Assembly (NCBI RefSeq): GCF_030167925.1
Contig: NZ_JASKUT010000001.1
Location: 1,612,001-1,676,000, forward strand
Length of the DNA: 64,000 nt
Direction of reading: 5' to 3'
DNA from: Paenibacillus silviterrae
GTDB taxonomy: Bacteria > Bacillota > Bacilli > Paenibacillales > NBRC-103111
Below are positions 24,838 to 33,874 of this stretch, piece after piece (position 1 is the first letter of the stretch; every line of letters starts with the position of its first letter). The notes under the pieces are model-generated. The model ran no database searches. It saw only the letters and a list, made by a program, of their open reading frames with translations, and had not been told where the DNA came from. Made by a program: the position numbers and the translations under genes.

Positions 24838-26553
24838 ATGATCATTCGCTGCGCGCGTGTGGATCGTTATGTATTCGACGGTTACGTTCACTCCTCTCGT
24901 ACAGCTCAAGAATGGATTCGGGAAGCCGAAGCAAAGACACCGTGGTTCTCCATCGAGCTGTTCGCCGATTTCTATATGTGCTTTTATTTGCCGCAGCCGG
25001 TGACGGACCGTTCTCAGGAAGCCCCTCCCTTCCACCGCTGGCTTGTCGGGGAGCTTCGGAGGCAGTTTTTTTATCGCACGCTTCATCCAAGGACGCGAGG
25101 GGAAGTGAATGCCTCCTTCAAGACGGCACTGAAGGCGCTGATGTGGCTGACCGACAGCTTTGCGGAAGAGGTATCGAAGCGAAAGAAGGAAGAAAAGCAG
25201 CTGGTGACCATCGGTCTCAGCGAGAAAAACAAGCAGCAAGGTCAGGATCAAGCCTTGGTCAGCGAGCATTTATCGGAGAAGCAGATCGAGCAGCTGCGCC
25301 TTGTCGGTTACACCCTTCAGCAGGGGAAACGAAATGTTGAGGAGAAGCAAGCGGCTTTGGATAGCCGGCCTCTGGTTGAGACTGAGGTCCGACGGCTGAA
25401 GGAGCAGGTCCGCTCGCTGCAGGAGGAGATGCGGACGGAGTTTCAGCGCCGCGACAAGCTGAAAGCGAAGGTGACGAAGCTGGAAAGCGAATTGACCCAG
25501 CGCGAGAAGCAGCTTGAGCGCATGAAGAAGCGCGAGGATGAGCAGCTTCGTCAGCTGGAAGAGCAGCTCGGCGCCTGGCTGAATCGGGCGCTGCGGGAAT
25601 CGCTCAGCCGCGAGGAAGCGGAGAGCCTGGACGTGTACGAGCTGCTGCAGGCCAGCCAGCGCGTGGCGAATCGCCGCTGGGGCAGCGACCTCGGTAGGCT
25701 GCATCGCCAGGAATTCGCGTCGTATTTGCAGTGGCTGGACAAGCTGAAGCGTCATCCCGAGCTCGTGGCCTTCATGCAGGAGATCGGGCGCAATCTTCAG
25801 CATCTGAAGGCACGCCGGAGGAAGCTGAAGACGCCGCGCATCCCCGAGAGCTATGACGACTTGCGGCAATCCGGGGATATTTCGCACATGCTTCCTAGTG
25901 AAGCGAGTCTGCTCGCCGATTCGGATTTCGAGGCTTATTTCACCGTCAAATGGCTGGAACGCAAGCTGCTGACCTACAACATTTCCGGCTGGACGGAAGA
26001 ACCCCAGCGGGGACCGGTCATTTGCATGCTCGACACCTCGCATTCCATGCGGGGCGCCAAGCTTCGTCTCGCCCAAGTGTTCATCGCCACGTTCGCGGCT
26101 TTCAGCCTGCTGGAACGGCGCGATTTCGTGCTGCTCCTGTTCGGCGCCCGCGGCGAGCTCATCGAGCGCCAGCTGTACTGGCGCAAGCCCGATTGGCCCG
26201 CCTTCTATGCCTTGTCGCAGCTCGCCTTCGGCGGCGGCACTCACTTCGATGCCCCGCTAAAGCGCGGCATCGAGCTCGTGTCCGCCGAGGCGCGCTACCA
26301 TGACGCCGATTTCGTCATGGTTACCGACGGCGTCGGCGCAGTATCTCCCGCCGTCCGCCAGCAGCTGGCCGAGCTCGGCCAGTCGAAGCAGGTGCGCCTG
26401 CACTCGCTCATTGTCGGCACGGCGCGGCAGCACCTCGCGCAGCGCTATGACCTCCTCGGCGTGTCCCACGAGGTGCGCTTCGCCGCTACCTGGGAGACAC
26501 AGGAGGATGCGAAGAAGGAGCTCCTGCTCGATGTGATGAGCCGGCGTCGTTAA
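24838..26553 (+). CDS. VWA-domain partner of the RavA-like ATPase (ViaA-like)
   Basis: 571 residues. Residues 140-240 are strongly charged, predicted coiled coil. The C-terminal VWA domain has a full MIDAS: DTSHS at about residue 398, a threonine in FGGGTHFDAP and an aspartate in MVTDGVG. MoxR/VWA pairs act as chaperone-like remodelling systems; in E. coli RavA-ViaA affects respiratory complexes. ATG 24838 with AAGGAGG upstream. The middle segment is longer than in E. coli ViaA. Confidence 0.85.
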   Translation: MIIRCARVDRYVFDGYVHSSRTAQEWIREAEAKTPWFSIELFADFYMCFYLPQPVTDRSQEAPPFHRWLVGELRRQFFYRTLHPRTRGEVNASFKTALKALMWLTDSFAEEVSKRKKEEKQLVTIGLSEKNKQQGQDQALVSEHLSEKQIEQLRLVGYTLQQGKRNVEEKQAALDSRPLVETEVRRLKEQVRSLQEEMRTEFQRRDKLKAKVTKLESELTQREKQLERMKKREDEQLRQLEEQLGAWLNRALRESLSREEAESLDVYELLQASQRVANRRWGSDLGRLHRQEFASYLQWLDKLKRHPELVAFMQEIGRNLQHLKARRRKLKTPRIPESYDDLRQSGDISHMLPSEASLLADSDFEAYFTVKWLERKLLTYNISGWTEEPQRGPVICMLDTSHSMRGAKLRLAQVFIATFAAFSLLERRDFVLLLFGARGELIERQLYWRKPDWPAFYALSQLAFGGGTHFDAPLKRGIELVSAEARYHDADFVMVTDGVGAVSPAVRQQLAELGQSKQVRLHSLIVGTARQHLAQRYDLLGVSHEVRFAATWETQEDAKKELLLDVMSRRR

Positions 26554-26608
26554 ACCAAATCAGCCCCTTCCCTATTGAGTTACAGGGAGGGGCTGATTTG
26601 GTTTTTTC
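26553..26608 (+). terminator. Terminator of the RavA/VWA operon
   Basis: AACCAAATCAGCCCCTTCCCT pairs with AGGGAGGGGCTGATTTGGTT, a stem of about 20 bp, followed by TTTTTT. It overlaps the stop codon's last base. Confidence 0.92.
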
Positions 26609-26640
26609 AGTATAATTAGTGACCCATCGGCAGTGGCCGT

Positions 26641-27060
26641 AGTGGCACTTTCGCCATTACAGACGCCCGTTTCCGCTCAAACCTACCCTGTAATCGCACT
26701 TTTGCCACTATTCGCGCCGCTTCCACCAGTTCCTCGGCAACCGGTACCGATTAGTGGCACTTTCGCCATTACAGACGCCCGTTCCCGCTCAAATCCACCC
26801 TACAATCGCACATTTGCCACTACTCGCATCATTTCCACCAGTTCCTCGGCAACCGGTACCGATTAGTGGCACTTCTGCCATTACAGACGCCCGTTCCCGC
26901 TCAAACCCACCCTGCAATCGCACATTTGCCACTACTCGCGCCGCTTCCACCAGATTCGCGTCAACCGGTACCGATTAGTGGCACTTTCGCCATTGCAGGC
27001 ACCGGTTTCCGCTCAAACCCACCCTGCAATCGCACTTTTGCCACTATTCGCGCCGCTTCC
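26641..27060. repeat. Tandem 112-bp repeat, locus 2 (3.75 units)
   Basis: Units start at 26641, 26753, 26865 and 26977, each exactly 112 bp apart, each beginning AGTGGCACTT. Copies differ by scattered substitutions. Within a unit AGTGGCA and TGCCACT are complementary and flank a further paired block (ATTAC with GTAAT in copy 1, ATTGC with GCAAT in copy 4), so the pairing is kept by compensatory change. 112 is not a multiple of three, so protein coding is unlikely. It fills the gap between the VWA gene and the convergent DUF3900-like gene. Confidence 0.9.
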
Positions 27061-27072
27061 TCAGGGACTATC

Positions 27073-28176
27073 CTAGAACGGCACCGCGGCCAGCTCCCGC
27101 TCTTCTTCCTGCACCTTCTCCTGCAGGCGCCGTACGAGCGAGTCCAGCGATTCCGGCGAGAGAAGCTCCACGGGGGAGATGCCCCTATCGAACTCGAGCG
27201 CCTCACCTTCAAGCACAACCACATAGCGGTCTCCCAGCTTGGCGATATGCAGCCGGTCGCCGAAGTCGGCCAGCAGCGCCTTCACGAACATGCTGCCGAT
27301 CCGCAGCTTCAGGTCGATATCCGGCTTCTGCTCGATCATGATCGAAGCAGCCTCCATGACCTGCTCCGGCTCCCACTTCTCCTGCAGCTCGCGCTTCTCG
27401 CTATGCGCCCAGAGCTCCACCGCTTCCAGCTCGCGCTCCTTCTCCTCCGCATTATCGCTATGCTCGTAAGACTGTTCGATATACTGGTGCACGAACTCCA
27501 CAACCTGATCCGTCATCAGCTGCGGAACCGATTTTTCATACTCGACAAACTTCAAGAAATCCTCGAAGTACCGGGCGTGCGACGACTGATGAATTTTCAG
27601 CTCCCAAGCCTCCAGCATGCCGGGCTCCGGCATATGAGGATACATGATGGACTTCATATTTTTGGCGCTGATAGCCATTTCCACTTTATTCAACAAACTG
27701 CGTTCATCCGTAATCCGCGCAATCTTCTGCTCAAAATCACATTTCATCACGAACAGGAAGGGCTCGTCAAAATACTGATTCAGCTTCGCTCGCCCGATGA
27801 ACATCGCGCCGCCGCGAATCGCGCTGGCATCCATATACGTGCTGACCAGCTCCTCCGCATGCACGATATAATGCTCCCGAGTTTCGGCCGCGCGCAGTCT
27901 GGCAAACAAATTATAATTCGGGTTACTGTCCAGATCATAGCCCGGCTCTGCAATGAAGCGGCCGATTTTGGTTGGCACCTGCTCGGCGGACGGATTCCTT
28001 TCCGCCTTCCGCTTGGCGATCTTCGAGAACTCCCCGTCCAAGAAGTCGCTCAGTTCACTTTCGGCATAATCCTCGCCGTCCAGCGTCTGAAAGTGCTTAT
28101 ATCGCTTTCCGCCCTGCCCGTCTTCCCCATCCACCTGAATGACGAAAAAGGATATCATATCCACATCAAACTTCAT
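27073..28176 (-). CDS. DUF3900-like protein of unknown function
   Basis: 367 residues, acidic, no signal or membrane segment. The N-terminus MISFFVIQVDGED and the mid-part helices are consistent with a DUF3900-type Firmicute family, but I recall this only by general resemblance. The ATG has AAGGAGACATAG upstream. Monocistronic; the tandem repeat lies just downstream. Function unknown. Confidence 0.65.
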   Translation of the reverse strand: MKFDVDMISFFVIQVDGEDGQGGKRYKHFQTLDGEDYAESELSDFLDGEFSKIAKRKAERNPSAEQVPTKIGRFIAEPGYDLDSNPNYNLFARLRAAETREHYIVHAEELVSTYMDASAIRGGAMFIGRAKLNQYFDEPFLFVMKCDFEQKIARITDERSLLNKVEMAISAKNMKSIMYPHMPEPGMLEAWELKIHQSSHARYFEDFLKFVEYEKSVPQLMTDQVVEFVHQYIEQSYEHSDNAEEKERELEAVELWAHSEKRELQEKWEPEQVMEAASIMIEQKPDIDLKLRIGSMFVKALLADFGDRLHIAKLGDRYVVVLEGEALEFDRGISPVELLSPESLDSLVRRLQEKVQEEERELAAVPF

Positions 28177-28284
28177 CGCTCTATGTCTCCTTCATCTGTT
28201 AACGTCCCATGATACCGCTTTGCCCTCCCGCAGGAGAACGAACTCTAGTATACTATAGGAACATGAAAGATTCATAGGCATATT

Positions 28285-28593
28285 TTAACCTTCGGCAATG
28301 TCCGCCCACAGTTCTCCGGCCACTTCTATGAGCATAGGAATAACGGCTTCGTTCGCTCCCGATACGTAAATATCTCCTTGGTAATGCCGAAACGGAATCT
28401 CGATATCGCCATGCCTCCACATGAAAAAATCTCCCTCGATGGACATCGTGGCAGCACCTCTCACGGTAAACACCGACGTATAATAAAAATCGGATTTCGA
28501 AGCAAAATATGACTTCGCCTCTTCCAAAGCGATCTCGCGCGGAAAGCTCCCCGTTTCCTGGAATTCTCTTGTAATTCGATAACGTTTGCTCAT
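28285..28593 (-). CDS. Hypothetical protein, about 102 residues
   Basis: Small cytoplasmic protein, no recognised family. The sequence has alternating strands (FYYTSVFTVRGAATMSIEGDFFMWRHGDIEIPFRHYQ) suggesting a beta-sheet fold. Start ATG 28593 is chosen because GGGAGG lies 7 bp upstream; the longer TTG frame would put the SD inside. Just upstream of the DUF3900-like gene on the same strand but 108 bp away. Confidence 0.65.
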   Translation of the reverse strand: MSKRYRITREFQETGSFPREIALEEAKSYFASKSDFYYTSVFTVRGAATMSIEGDFFMWRHGDIEIPFRHYQGDIYVSGANEAVIPMLIEVAGELWADIAEG

Positions 28594-28714
28594 AGGTTTG
28601 CCTCCCTCGGTCAAATCAAGACTTCAACGATTGATAAGCCGTCGTAGTGTGCTTTGTAATAGCGTCATCGAAGCCCGGGTACGAATATCCGTGGCGTGCC
28701 GCTATGATCTTTGA

Positions 28715-29005
28715 TTACTTTCTGAATAAAACATAACAAATAAATAACGAGTGCCAGATTGCATCATAGCCATTGCCGGAATAAGTAGACAGCAGCGTCT
28801 CCCCATCTTCCTTCGGTAAATAGGACGGGCAATTTCATGTACCATCCTCAAATAGGATGAGATTGGAAAACCAGCTGCCTAATTCCGAAGGCAAAAGCTC
28901 CATATCCTCCGGCTTTTGCATCATCAGACGGTTCCCGGATCTATCGAACCACTCATCATCTCTTGCTCGCTTCTTATAGATACCCCACTCCCGTCTTCCC
29001 TGCAT
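28715..29005 (-). pseudogene. Small hypothetical gene interrupted by an in-frame TGA
   Basis: From ATG 29005 a frame of 55 codons (MQGRREWGIYKKR..., ending LILFEDGT) meets TGA at 28835-28837. The same frame then continues with protein-like sequence (NCPSYLPKEDGETLLSTYSG..., ending CYVLFRK) to TAA at 28715-28717. The whole would be about 95 residues. I recognise no family. It may be a nonsense-mutated gene, or two small ORFs may overlap at the ATGA (a 24-codon frame starts there). Its SD-like GGGGTG lies in the 3' arm of the sodC terminator. Confidence 0.45.
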
Positions 29006-29008
29006 AAA

Positions 29009-29043
29009 GTAACACCCCGCATTCTTCACCAATGCGGGGTGCA
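29009..29043 (-). terminator. Terminator-like hairpin after sodC
   Basis: CACCCCGCATT (minus-strand reading) pairs perfectly with AATGCGGGGTG, an 11-bp stem with 7-nt loop, then TTACTTT, a weak U-tract. It follows the sodC stop at 29050. Confidence 0.75.
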
Positions 29044-29049
29044 GCCTTC

Positions 29050-29676
29050 CTACTGGATGACGCCGCAGGCAATGCGGGCGCCGGAATTGCCCGACGGATC
29101 GGTCTTGTAATCGTCTTCCTTCTCGTGAATAACGAGAGCTGTTCCGCCTTCCTTCAGCAGCGAGTTCGGTTTACCCTTGGCTAAAGTAACGAGAGTGGTA
29201 GTAAACTCCGCTGCCGCTTTGCCATCCGCGCCAACCTCAAGGTTCGGCAGATCACCGGCATGAGGACCCGCCGGATTCTCCGTGCCGTGCTTCTTGCCGG
29301 CCGGGTTAAAATGATCCCCCGCCGTTTTGAATTCGGGCGGATCGCATTTGCCCACTTGATGGAAGTGAAGCCCATGCTTGCCCGGAGTTAAAGAGGACGC
29401 TTCTACCTTTACCTTCACACCGGCAGCCGTCTCCGTCAGCTCCGCCTTCCCGATGACCTGCCCCTTGGCATTCATCATGTTTACCATAATCGAACCCGTT
29501 GCCGCTTCACTCATCGTGGGAACACTTTGATCCTTAGTCGTCGTGTTCGTTTGGATGTGGTTGCTGTGATCCATTTCCGCACCCGGCGCATTCTTATAAG
29601 TCGAGTTGCCGAAGCAGCCGCCGACCCCGGCGAGAAGTGCCGCGCACAATCCTGCCTTCCATAACCACCCTTTCAT
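29050..29676 (-). CDS. sodC: Cu/Zn superoxide dismutase family lipoprotein
   Basis: 208 residues. A signal peptide ends in a lipobox (GVGGC, Cys about residue 21), so it is membrane-anchored outside. The Cu/Zn-SOD fold motifs are present: LHFHQVGKCDPP, GDHFNPAGKKHG, GPHAGDLPN and VIHEKEDDYKTDPSGNSGARIACGVI. All the usual histidine metal ligands appear to be kept, and the disulfide cysteines are present. It dismutates superoxide at the cell surface. ATG start, monocistronic. Confidence 0.93.
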   Translation of the reverse strand: MKGWLWKAGLCAALLAGVGGCFGNSTYKNAPGAEMDHSNHIQTNTTTKDQSVPTMSEAATGSIMVNMMNAKGQVIGKAELTETAAGVKVKVEASSLTPGKHGLHFHQVGKCDPPEFKTAGDHFNPAGKKHGTENPAGPHAGDLPNLEVGADGKAAAEFTTTLVTLAKGKPNSLLKEGGTALVIHEKEDDYKTDPSGNSGARIACGVIQ

Positions 29677-29757
29677 ACCGTAAACCTCCCTTTGATATCT
29701 AACAGCATGGTAAGTCTTTCGAAACTACACCACCCATTGTTACCAAAGGAAGGAAGA

Positions 29758-30429
29758 TTAAACGTGAAACGGATTTTTCCATTCCATCAACATTGCATAG
29801 TTAAGAGACTCCTCGTCCTCCAAATAATCGCTTACCAGCTTGACGGGAGTCCGGCCGCAGCGAAGCAGGAACGTCATGACCGGGTCCTTGAGCTCCCCTT
29901 GCATAACCGCATTCACATAAGCCTCCGGAGACATCTCTCCTGCGTGCTTATGGTACCCCGGAAGCCGGCCTCCTCCGAGAAGCCGCTCCAGCTTCAGCTG
30001 AACCACCGTCTCATACATGGACTGCATCAGACATTGGCCGAGGCCCAGCTTGCGGTAGGCAGGCGATACGCTGATATCGACGATATACAGCGTATTCCCG
30101 TCCGGTTGGTGATTGCGGATGTACCCTCCGTCCGTGATTTCCTCCCATGTATGATCGGCGTGGGAGGGATCGAAATGAACCCGCAGCCCGGTCATCGAAG
30201 CAACCGGACGCCCTTCCATCTCCACGCAGAGCGCTCCCTCCGGAAACAAGCGGACGTGGTTCGTGAGCTGCTCCTCATTCCACCAAAGCTCGGAAGGAAA
30301 CGGCGGAGGAAAACATTCTCTCTGGATCTGTATGAGGCCATGGAAATCCTCCTGCGTGTAGGAACGAATCACGGCAGGCACAGGCCGCTCCTTATCAAAG
30401 ACATAGAGCGATTTACGGTAACGGGACAT
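29758..30429 (-). CDS. GNAT acetyltransferase, related to the N-terminal half of YhcX
   Basis: 223 residues. GNAT motif A is visible in IVDISVSPAYRKLGLGQCLMQSM. The ECFPPPFPSELWWNEEQL segment is typical of the GNAT half of the two-domain YhcX proteins. It lies 13 bp after the nitrilase gene, and ATG follows GGAGGAGG. In B. subtilis YhcX the two domains are fused in the order GNAT-nitrilase; here they are separate and in the reverse transcription order. Substrate unknown. Confidence 0.8.
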   Translation of the reverse strand: MSRYRKSLYVFDKERPVPAVIRSYTQEDFHGLIQIQRECFPPPFPSELWWNEEQLTNHVRLFPEGALCVEMEGRPVASMTGLRVHFDPSHADHTWEEITDGGYIRNHQPDGNTLYIVDISVSPAYRKLGLGQCLMQSMYETVVQLKLERLLGGGRLPGYHKHAGEMSPEAYVNAVMQGELKDPVMTFLLRCGRTPVKLVSDYLEDEESLNYAMLMEWKNPFHV

Positions 30430-30442
30430 ACGCGCCTCCTCC

Positions 30443-31312
30443 TCAGCTCCAATCTGTATACAGATCGACTCGGCGATCCCTCCATGTGGTAACGGATCCC
30501 TTTTCTCGCACCTGATGCAGCAGCGTCAGGTCCAGATCGCCCGTGATGATCATATCGTCATTGATCTCTCCGGCCGTCATAATCCCGCCCGGCGGGAACG
30601 GTACGTCGTTCGGAGTTATTATGGCAGCCTGGCCATAGTTCCCTCTCATAAAATCAACAGTCGGCAAAGAGCCTACGGTACCCGTAGTCACAACATAGAC
30701 CTGATTTTCTATCGTACGCGCGTGACATGTATAACGCACCCGGTGGAATCCATGCCGATCATCCGTACAGGAAGGACAGAAGATGACGTCCGCGCCGCGG
30801 GCACGAGCCATACGGACGATCTCGGGGAACTCGATATCGTAACAGATGAGAATGGCGATGCGGCCCTTGTCCGTGTCGAACACTTGAAGCTTATCTCCCG
30901 CAGCCATGCTCCACTCCTTGACCTCCGTCGGGGTAATGTGAAGCTTCCGCTGCTCCGCAATACGGCCGTCCGGATAGAAAAGGAAGGCAGTATTGTAGAG
31001 GCGCCCGTTTTCTTCGATGATATGGGTGCCTCCTATGATATGGGTCTTGGTTTCTGTCGCAAGACTTGTAAAAAGCTGTATATACCGTAAAGTAAAGCTC
31101 GGAAGCTCCTCAATCGACAATGCTTCGCCTTCGCCTTCTTTGTTCCCGCGTCCGATGGACATCAGCTGCGTTGTGAACAGCTCGGGAAACAGAATGAAGT
31201 CCGACTCAAACTCCGCAGCGGATTTCACATAGTGCGTGACCTGATGTGCGAACTCCTCAAAGCTTTTGATCGTATGCAAATGATATTGAACCGCGGATAC
31301 CCGCATTTTCAT
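30443..31312 (-). CDS. Carbon-nitrogen hydrolase (nitrilase superfamily)
   Basis: About 290 residues. The nitrilase triad is visible: Glu in LFPELFT, Lys in RKLHITPTEV and Cys in AILICYDIEFPE. It hydrolyses a nitrile or, more probably, an amide. Start ATG 31312 is preferred because AGGAG lies 10 bp upstream; the longer frame puts the SD inside the gene. Co-transcribed with the GNAT gene. Confidence 0.88.
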   Translation of the reverse strand: MKMRVSAVQYHLHTIKSFEEFAHQVTHYVKSAAEFESDFILFPELFTTQLMSIGRGNKEGEGEALSIEELPSFTLRYIQLFTSLATETKTHIIGGTHIIEENGRLYNTAFLFYPDGRIAEQRKLHITPTEVKEWSMAAGDKLQVFDTDKGRIAILICYDIEFPEIVRMARARGADVIFCPSCTDDRHGFHRVRYTCHARTIENQVYVVTTGTVGSLPTVDFMRGNYGQAAIITPNDVPFPPGGIMTAGEINDDMIITGDLDLTLLHQVREKGSVTTWRDRRVDLYTDWS

Positions 31313-31386
31313 GAAAGCCACTCCTTTAATCCATTTCTTTTCCAAATCCGTCTACAGTGTGTAACATTATACCATTCCTTCCTATA

Positions 31387-31424
31387 AGAAAAAAGCTAGC
31401 CCCTTGAAATAGGAGACTAGCTTC
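31387..31424 (-). terminator. Terminator of the SLH protein gene
   Basis: AAGCTAGTCTCC pairs with GGGGCTAGCTT (mismatch and wobble in the middle) on the minus strand, followed by a T-rich run. Confidence 0.8.
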
Positions 31425-31433
31425 GTATCTATC

Positions 31434-33824
31434 TTAGTACATCGCGTTCGGCTTATCCTGCAATTGGCTCCGAACCTGCAGGAAGCTGAAGAAGGCTGTC
31501 GCCGCTTGAGCTCGCGTAACCTGCCCCGCCGGCTTAAACTGTCCGTTATCGAGCGACATGATCGATAGCTTCATAATCAGAGCGATCTCACCCGGATTCT
31601 TGATACCGTCCAGATCGGACGCTTCGGAAGCGAACATTCCCTCGATTTGGGCCAGCTTCTGGTATCCGAGGGCGCGTACGAGCAGGCTTGCCAGCTCGCT
31701 GCGTGTCAATACTTCATCCGGCTTGAACTCACCAGAGGTACGGTCAATCAGACCACGGTCAATGGCATTCTCAATATAGGCAAAATATTTATTATCCTTC
31801 GCGACGTCGCTGAAGCTGGCCGTACGCTCGGCATACATCGCCATAGGGAAGTAAGGAAATCCTCCATTTACGGCAGCGAGCAGCATTTTGACCATTTCAC
31901 CGCGAGTGATGCCGTCATCCGGCTTCACCGTTCCGTCCTCTACATCCAGAGCTTGATAATCGATCATCAGGGAAAGGGCGGCTTCCGCCCAATGGCCTTT
32001 AATATCGGCAGGCGGTGCGGACGGCGGCTTTACGACGCTTCCGTCTTCCCGATTTTTCCATTCGCCCGTTTGGGCGTCAAGTACTGCCGGCTGCAGGAAT
32101 TGATACTTTGGAACCAGCTGGTACACAAGTCTTGCTTCCTGTTTTTTTCCATTCTCGCCCGGCTTGACAACGCCGGAAGCGACAAGCAAGTTATACTTTT
32201 CCATCGGGATGGGCTGGCCGCCGTCGATGTAAGAATTCATCATGTATTGAAGCTCGACATGGTATTGATCCAACAGCTTAGCCGTAGCTTCGGCGGAAGT
32301 GATTACTTTCGGCTGGCTGGACGGATAATCGATTTTCATGATGTTCGAATAAAACTGCTTGATTTCCCCGGTTTGCAGGTCCAAACGAAGATGAGCGGAA
32401 TCATATTCCGTATTCACGCCCCCGACAATCCGTTTAAAATTAAATGCGTAGCCGTCTGTGTAGGCAATCTTCTCTTGAAGTGCATCCTGCTCGGGAGCCG
32501 GCTCGAGGAAGAGCTCATGGGCATAGGCCGGCAGTAAAGTCTTCATGTGCTGAATGGCTTTTTCCTTGAGCTGGTCATAGCTTAGCTTATTTTTCCCTTC
32601 CTGCTTCGAGTCCGACGCCATAATGCGGTAATCGTACTTGGAGTATTGAAGGATTGCGCCTGTATTGCTGTCCACGGTAGCATGCAGGTTGCGGCCGCCT
32701 TGATCGGATCCATCCTCAGCCAAAGACCAGCGAAGCTCCCATTGGACGCTGGACTTTCCTGTCCACGGGTCAACGTTCTCCCGATAAGAAGCATCCTCCA
32801 GCTTGGCATCCTTCGGAACACCTATCAACGACTGCACGCGCTCCACAGCCTGCTCCTTCGTCAGCTTCAGGCCTTCCTTCACTTCCTCCTTCAGAGGCTG
32901 CTCACTAACCGGCACCCACTTTGCGTCCGGATTTTGCTTTCTTCCATCCAGCGTAAGAATGTCCCCTTTTTCTGCGTCAAGCAGGAAGGGTTTCATACGG
33001 TAGGTGAGAAGCGGATCTGCCTTGCCAAAGCCGTTGCCTGGAAGCACGTACACCAGCTCCAGGTCCGACTTCGTTTGGAACGCTTCCTCCGCTTGCTGCT
33101 GACTGATCGGCTTCTCTACGTTCTTAAACAGAATAGCCGGATCCCATTGCTTATTGTAAGACAACACCTTGCCGTCGCCGTTTACGCTTATCATAATAAA
33201 ATTTTGCGGGAAAACAACACCGTTAACGACCCTGACGAACTTTATGGAATGCTCAATTCGGCCGGTAAGCGGCTGCCGTGTCGGATAATCCTTGGCATCG
33301 TAATACTGAAGCTGATCCTTCAGCTCCGGGCTCAACTTAGCTACGCTGTCCAAGGCGATCTGCTTGGCCTTCTCCAGGTCTACCTTCGGCGGATAACTGA
33401 CAGGCTTGTCGCCTTCATCCTGATACGAATAGAAGGAGTTCAGCTTGCCTGTATCCGAGTCGATGGAGACGGACACGCTTCCGTAATGCCTTCTCTGGTC
33501 CTGCTTGGTGAATTGGATATTCCACGCACCGGTTTGCCCCGATATTAGCTGCATATTCTGGTAGCTTACACCCTGCAGAGTAAAGTCCGAAGGCACTTCA
33601 ACATATTGTTTGGCAAGCTCGATTGCTTTCTCGCGGGTAATCTTCGTATCCACAGGCGCTTCCGTAGAACCGCTGCCCATCATGGCTTCCGCCTTCCCCA
33701 TAACCGCCGGCCCATTCATGGGAATGGAATCACCCATCGGTGTCATTGCACCGGCAACCGGAACGGAGCTGAACAGCATCGCGGCGCTAACCCCAACAAA
33801 TCCAAGCTTGGACAATCTTTTCAC
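31434..33824 (-). CDS. YcdB/YcdC-repeat protein with C-terminal SLH domains
   Basis: 796 residues. N-terminal signal peptide (about 1-26). The long middle (about 60-590) is built of YcdB/YcdC-type (DUF4901-like) repeats such as ITREKAIELAKQYV and LTKEQAVERVQSLI. The C-terminus (about 615-790) carries three SLH modules: DIKGHWAE, FSDVAKDNKYFAYIENA and a third ending VTRAQAATAFF. SLH modules anchor the protein in the cell-wall polymer. Function of the repeats unknown; possibly peptidase inhibitor-like. ATG start. Terminator downstream. Confidence 0.88.
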   Translation of the reverse strand: MKRLSKLGFVGVSAAMLFSSVPVAGAMTPMGDSIPMNGPAVMGKAEAMMGSGSTEAPVDTKITREKAIELAKQYVEVPSDFTLQGVSYQNMQLISGQTGAWNIQFTKQDQRRHYGSVSVSIDSDTGKLNSFYSYQDEGDKPVSYPPKVDLEKAKQIALDSVAKLSPELKDQLQYYDAKDYPTRQPLTGRIEHSIKFVRVVNGVVFPQNFIMISVNGDGKVLSYNKQWDPAILFKNVEKPISQQQAEEAFQTKSDLELVYVLPGNGFGKADPLLTYRMKPFLLDAEKGDILTLDGRKQNPDAKWVPVSEQPLKEEVKEGLKLTKEQAVERVQSLIGVPKDAKLEDASYRENVDPWTGKSSVQWELRWSLAEDGSDQGGRNLHATVDSNTGAILQYSKYDYRIMASDSKQEGKNKLSYDQLKEKAIQHMKTLLPAYAHELFLEPAPEQDALQEKIAYTDGYAFNFKRIVGGVNTEYDSAHLRLDLQTGEIKQFYSNIMKIDYPSSQPKVITSAEATAKLLDQYHVELQYMMNSYIDGGQPIPMEKYNLLVASGVVKPGENGKKQEARLVYQLVPKYQFLQPAVLDAQTGEWKNREDGSVVKPPSAPPADIKGHWAEAALSLMIDYQALDVEDGTVKPDDGITRGEMVKMLLAAVNGGFPYFPMAMYAERTASFSDVAKDNKYFAYIENAIDRGLIDRTSGEFKPDEVLTRSELASLLVRALGYQKLAQIEGMFASEASDLDGIKNPGEIALIMKLSIMSLDNGQFKPAGQVTRAQAATAFFSFLQVRSQLQDKPNAMY

Positions 33825-33874
33825 GTGAATGCTTCCCCCTCAAAGTAAAAATCATAATTGATTTCGTATCCTTT

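Noticed and set aside
26641..27060. CRISPR array
   Set aside because: The whole 112-bp unit is repeated with similar divergence throughout; there are no unique spacers between short identical repeats and no cas genes nearby.
26866..28212. Long open plus-strand frame across the repeat and the DUF3900-like gene
   Set aside because: It is antisense to a well-formed gene with SD and ATG, and its first part is a repeat of period 112, which is not a multiple of three.
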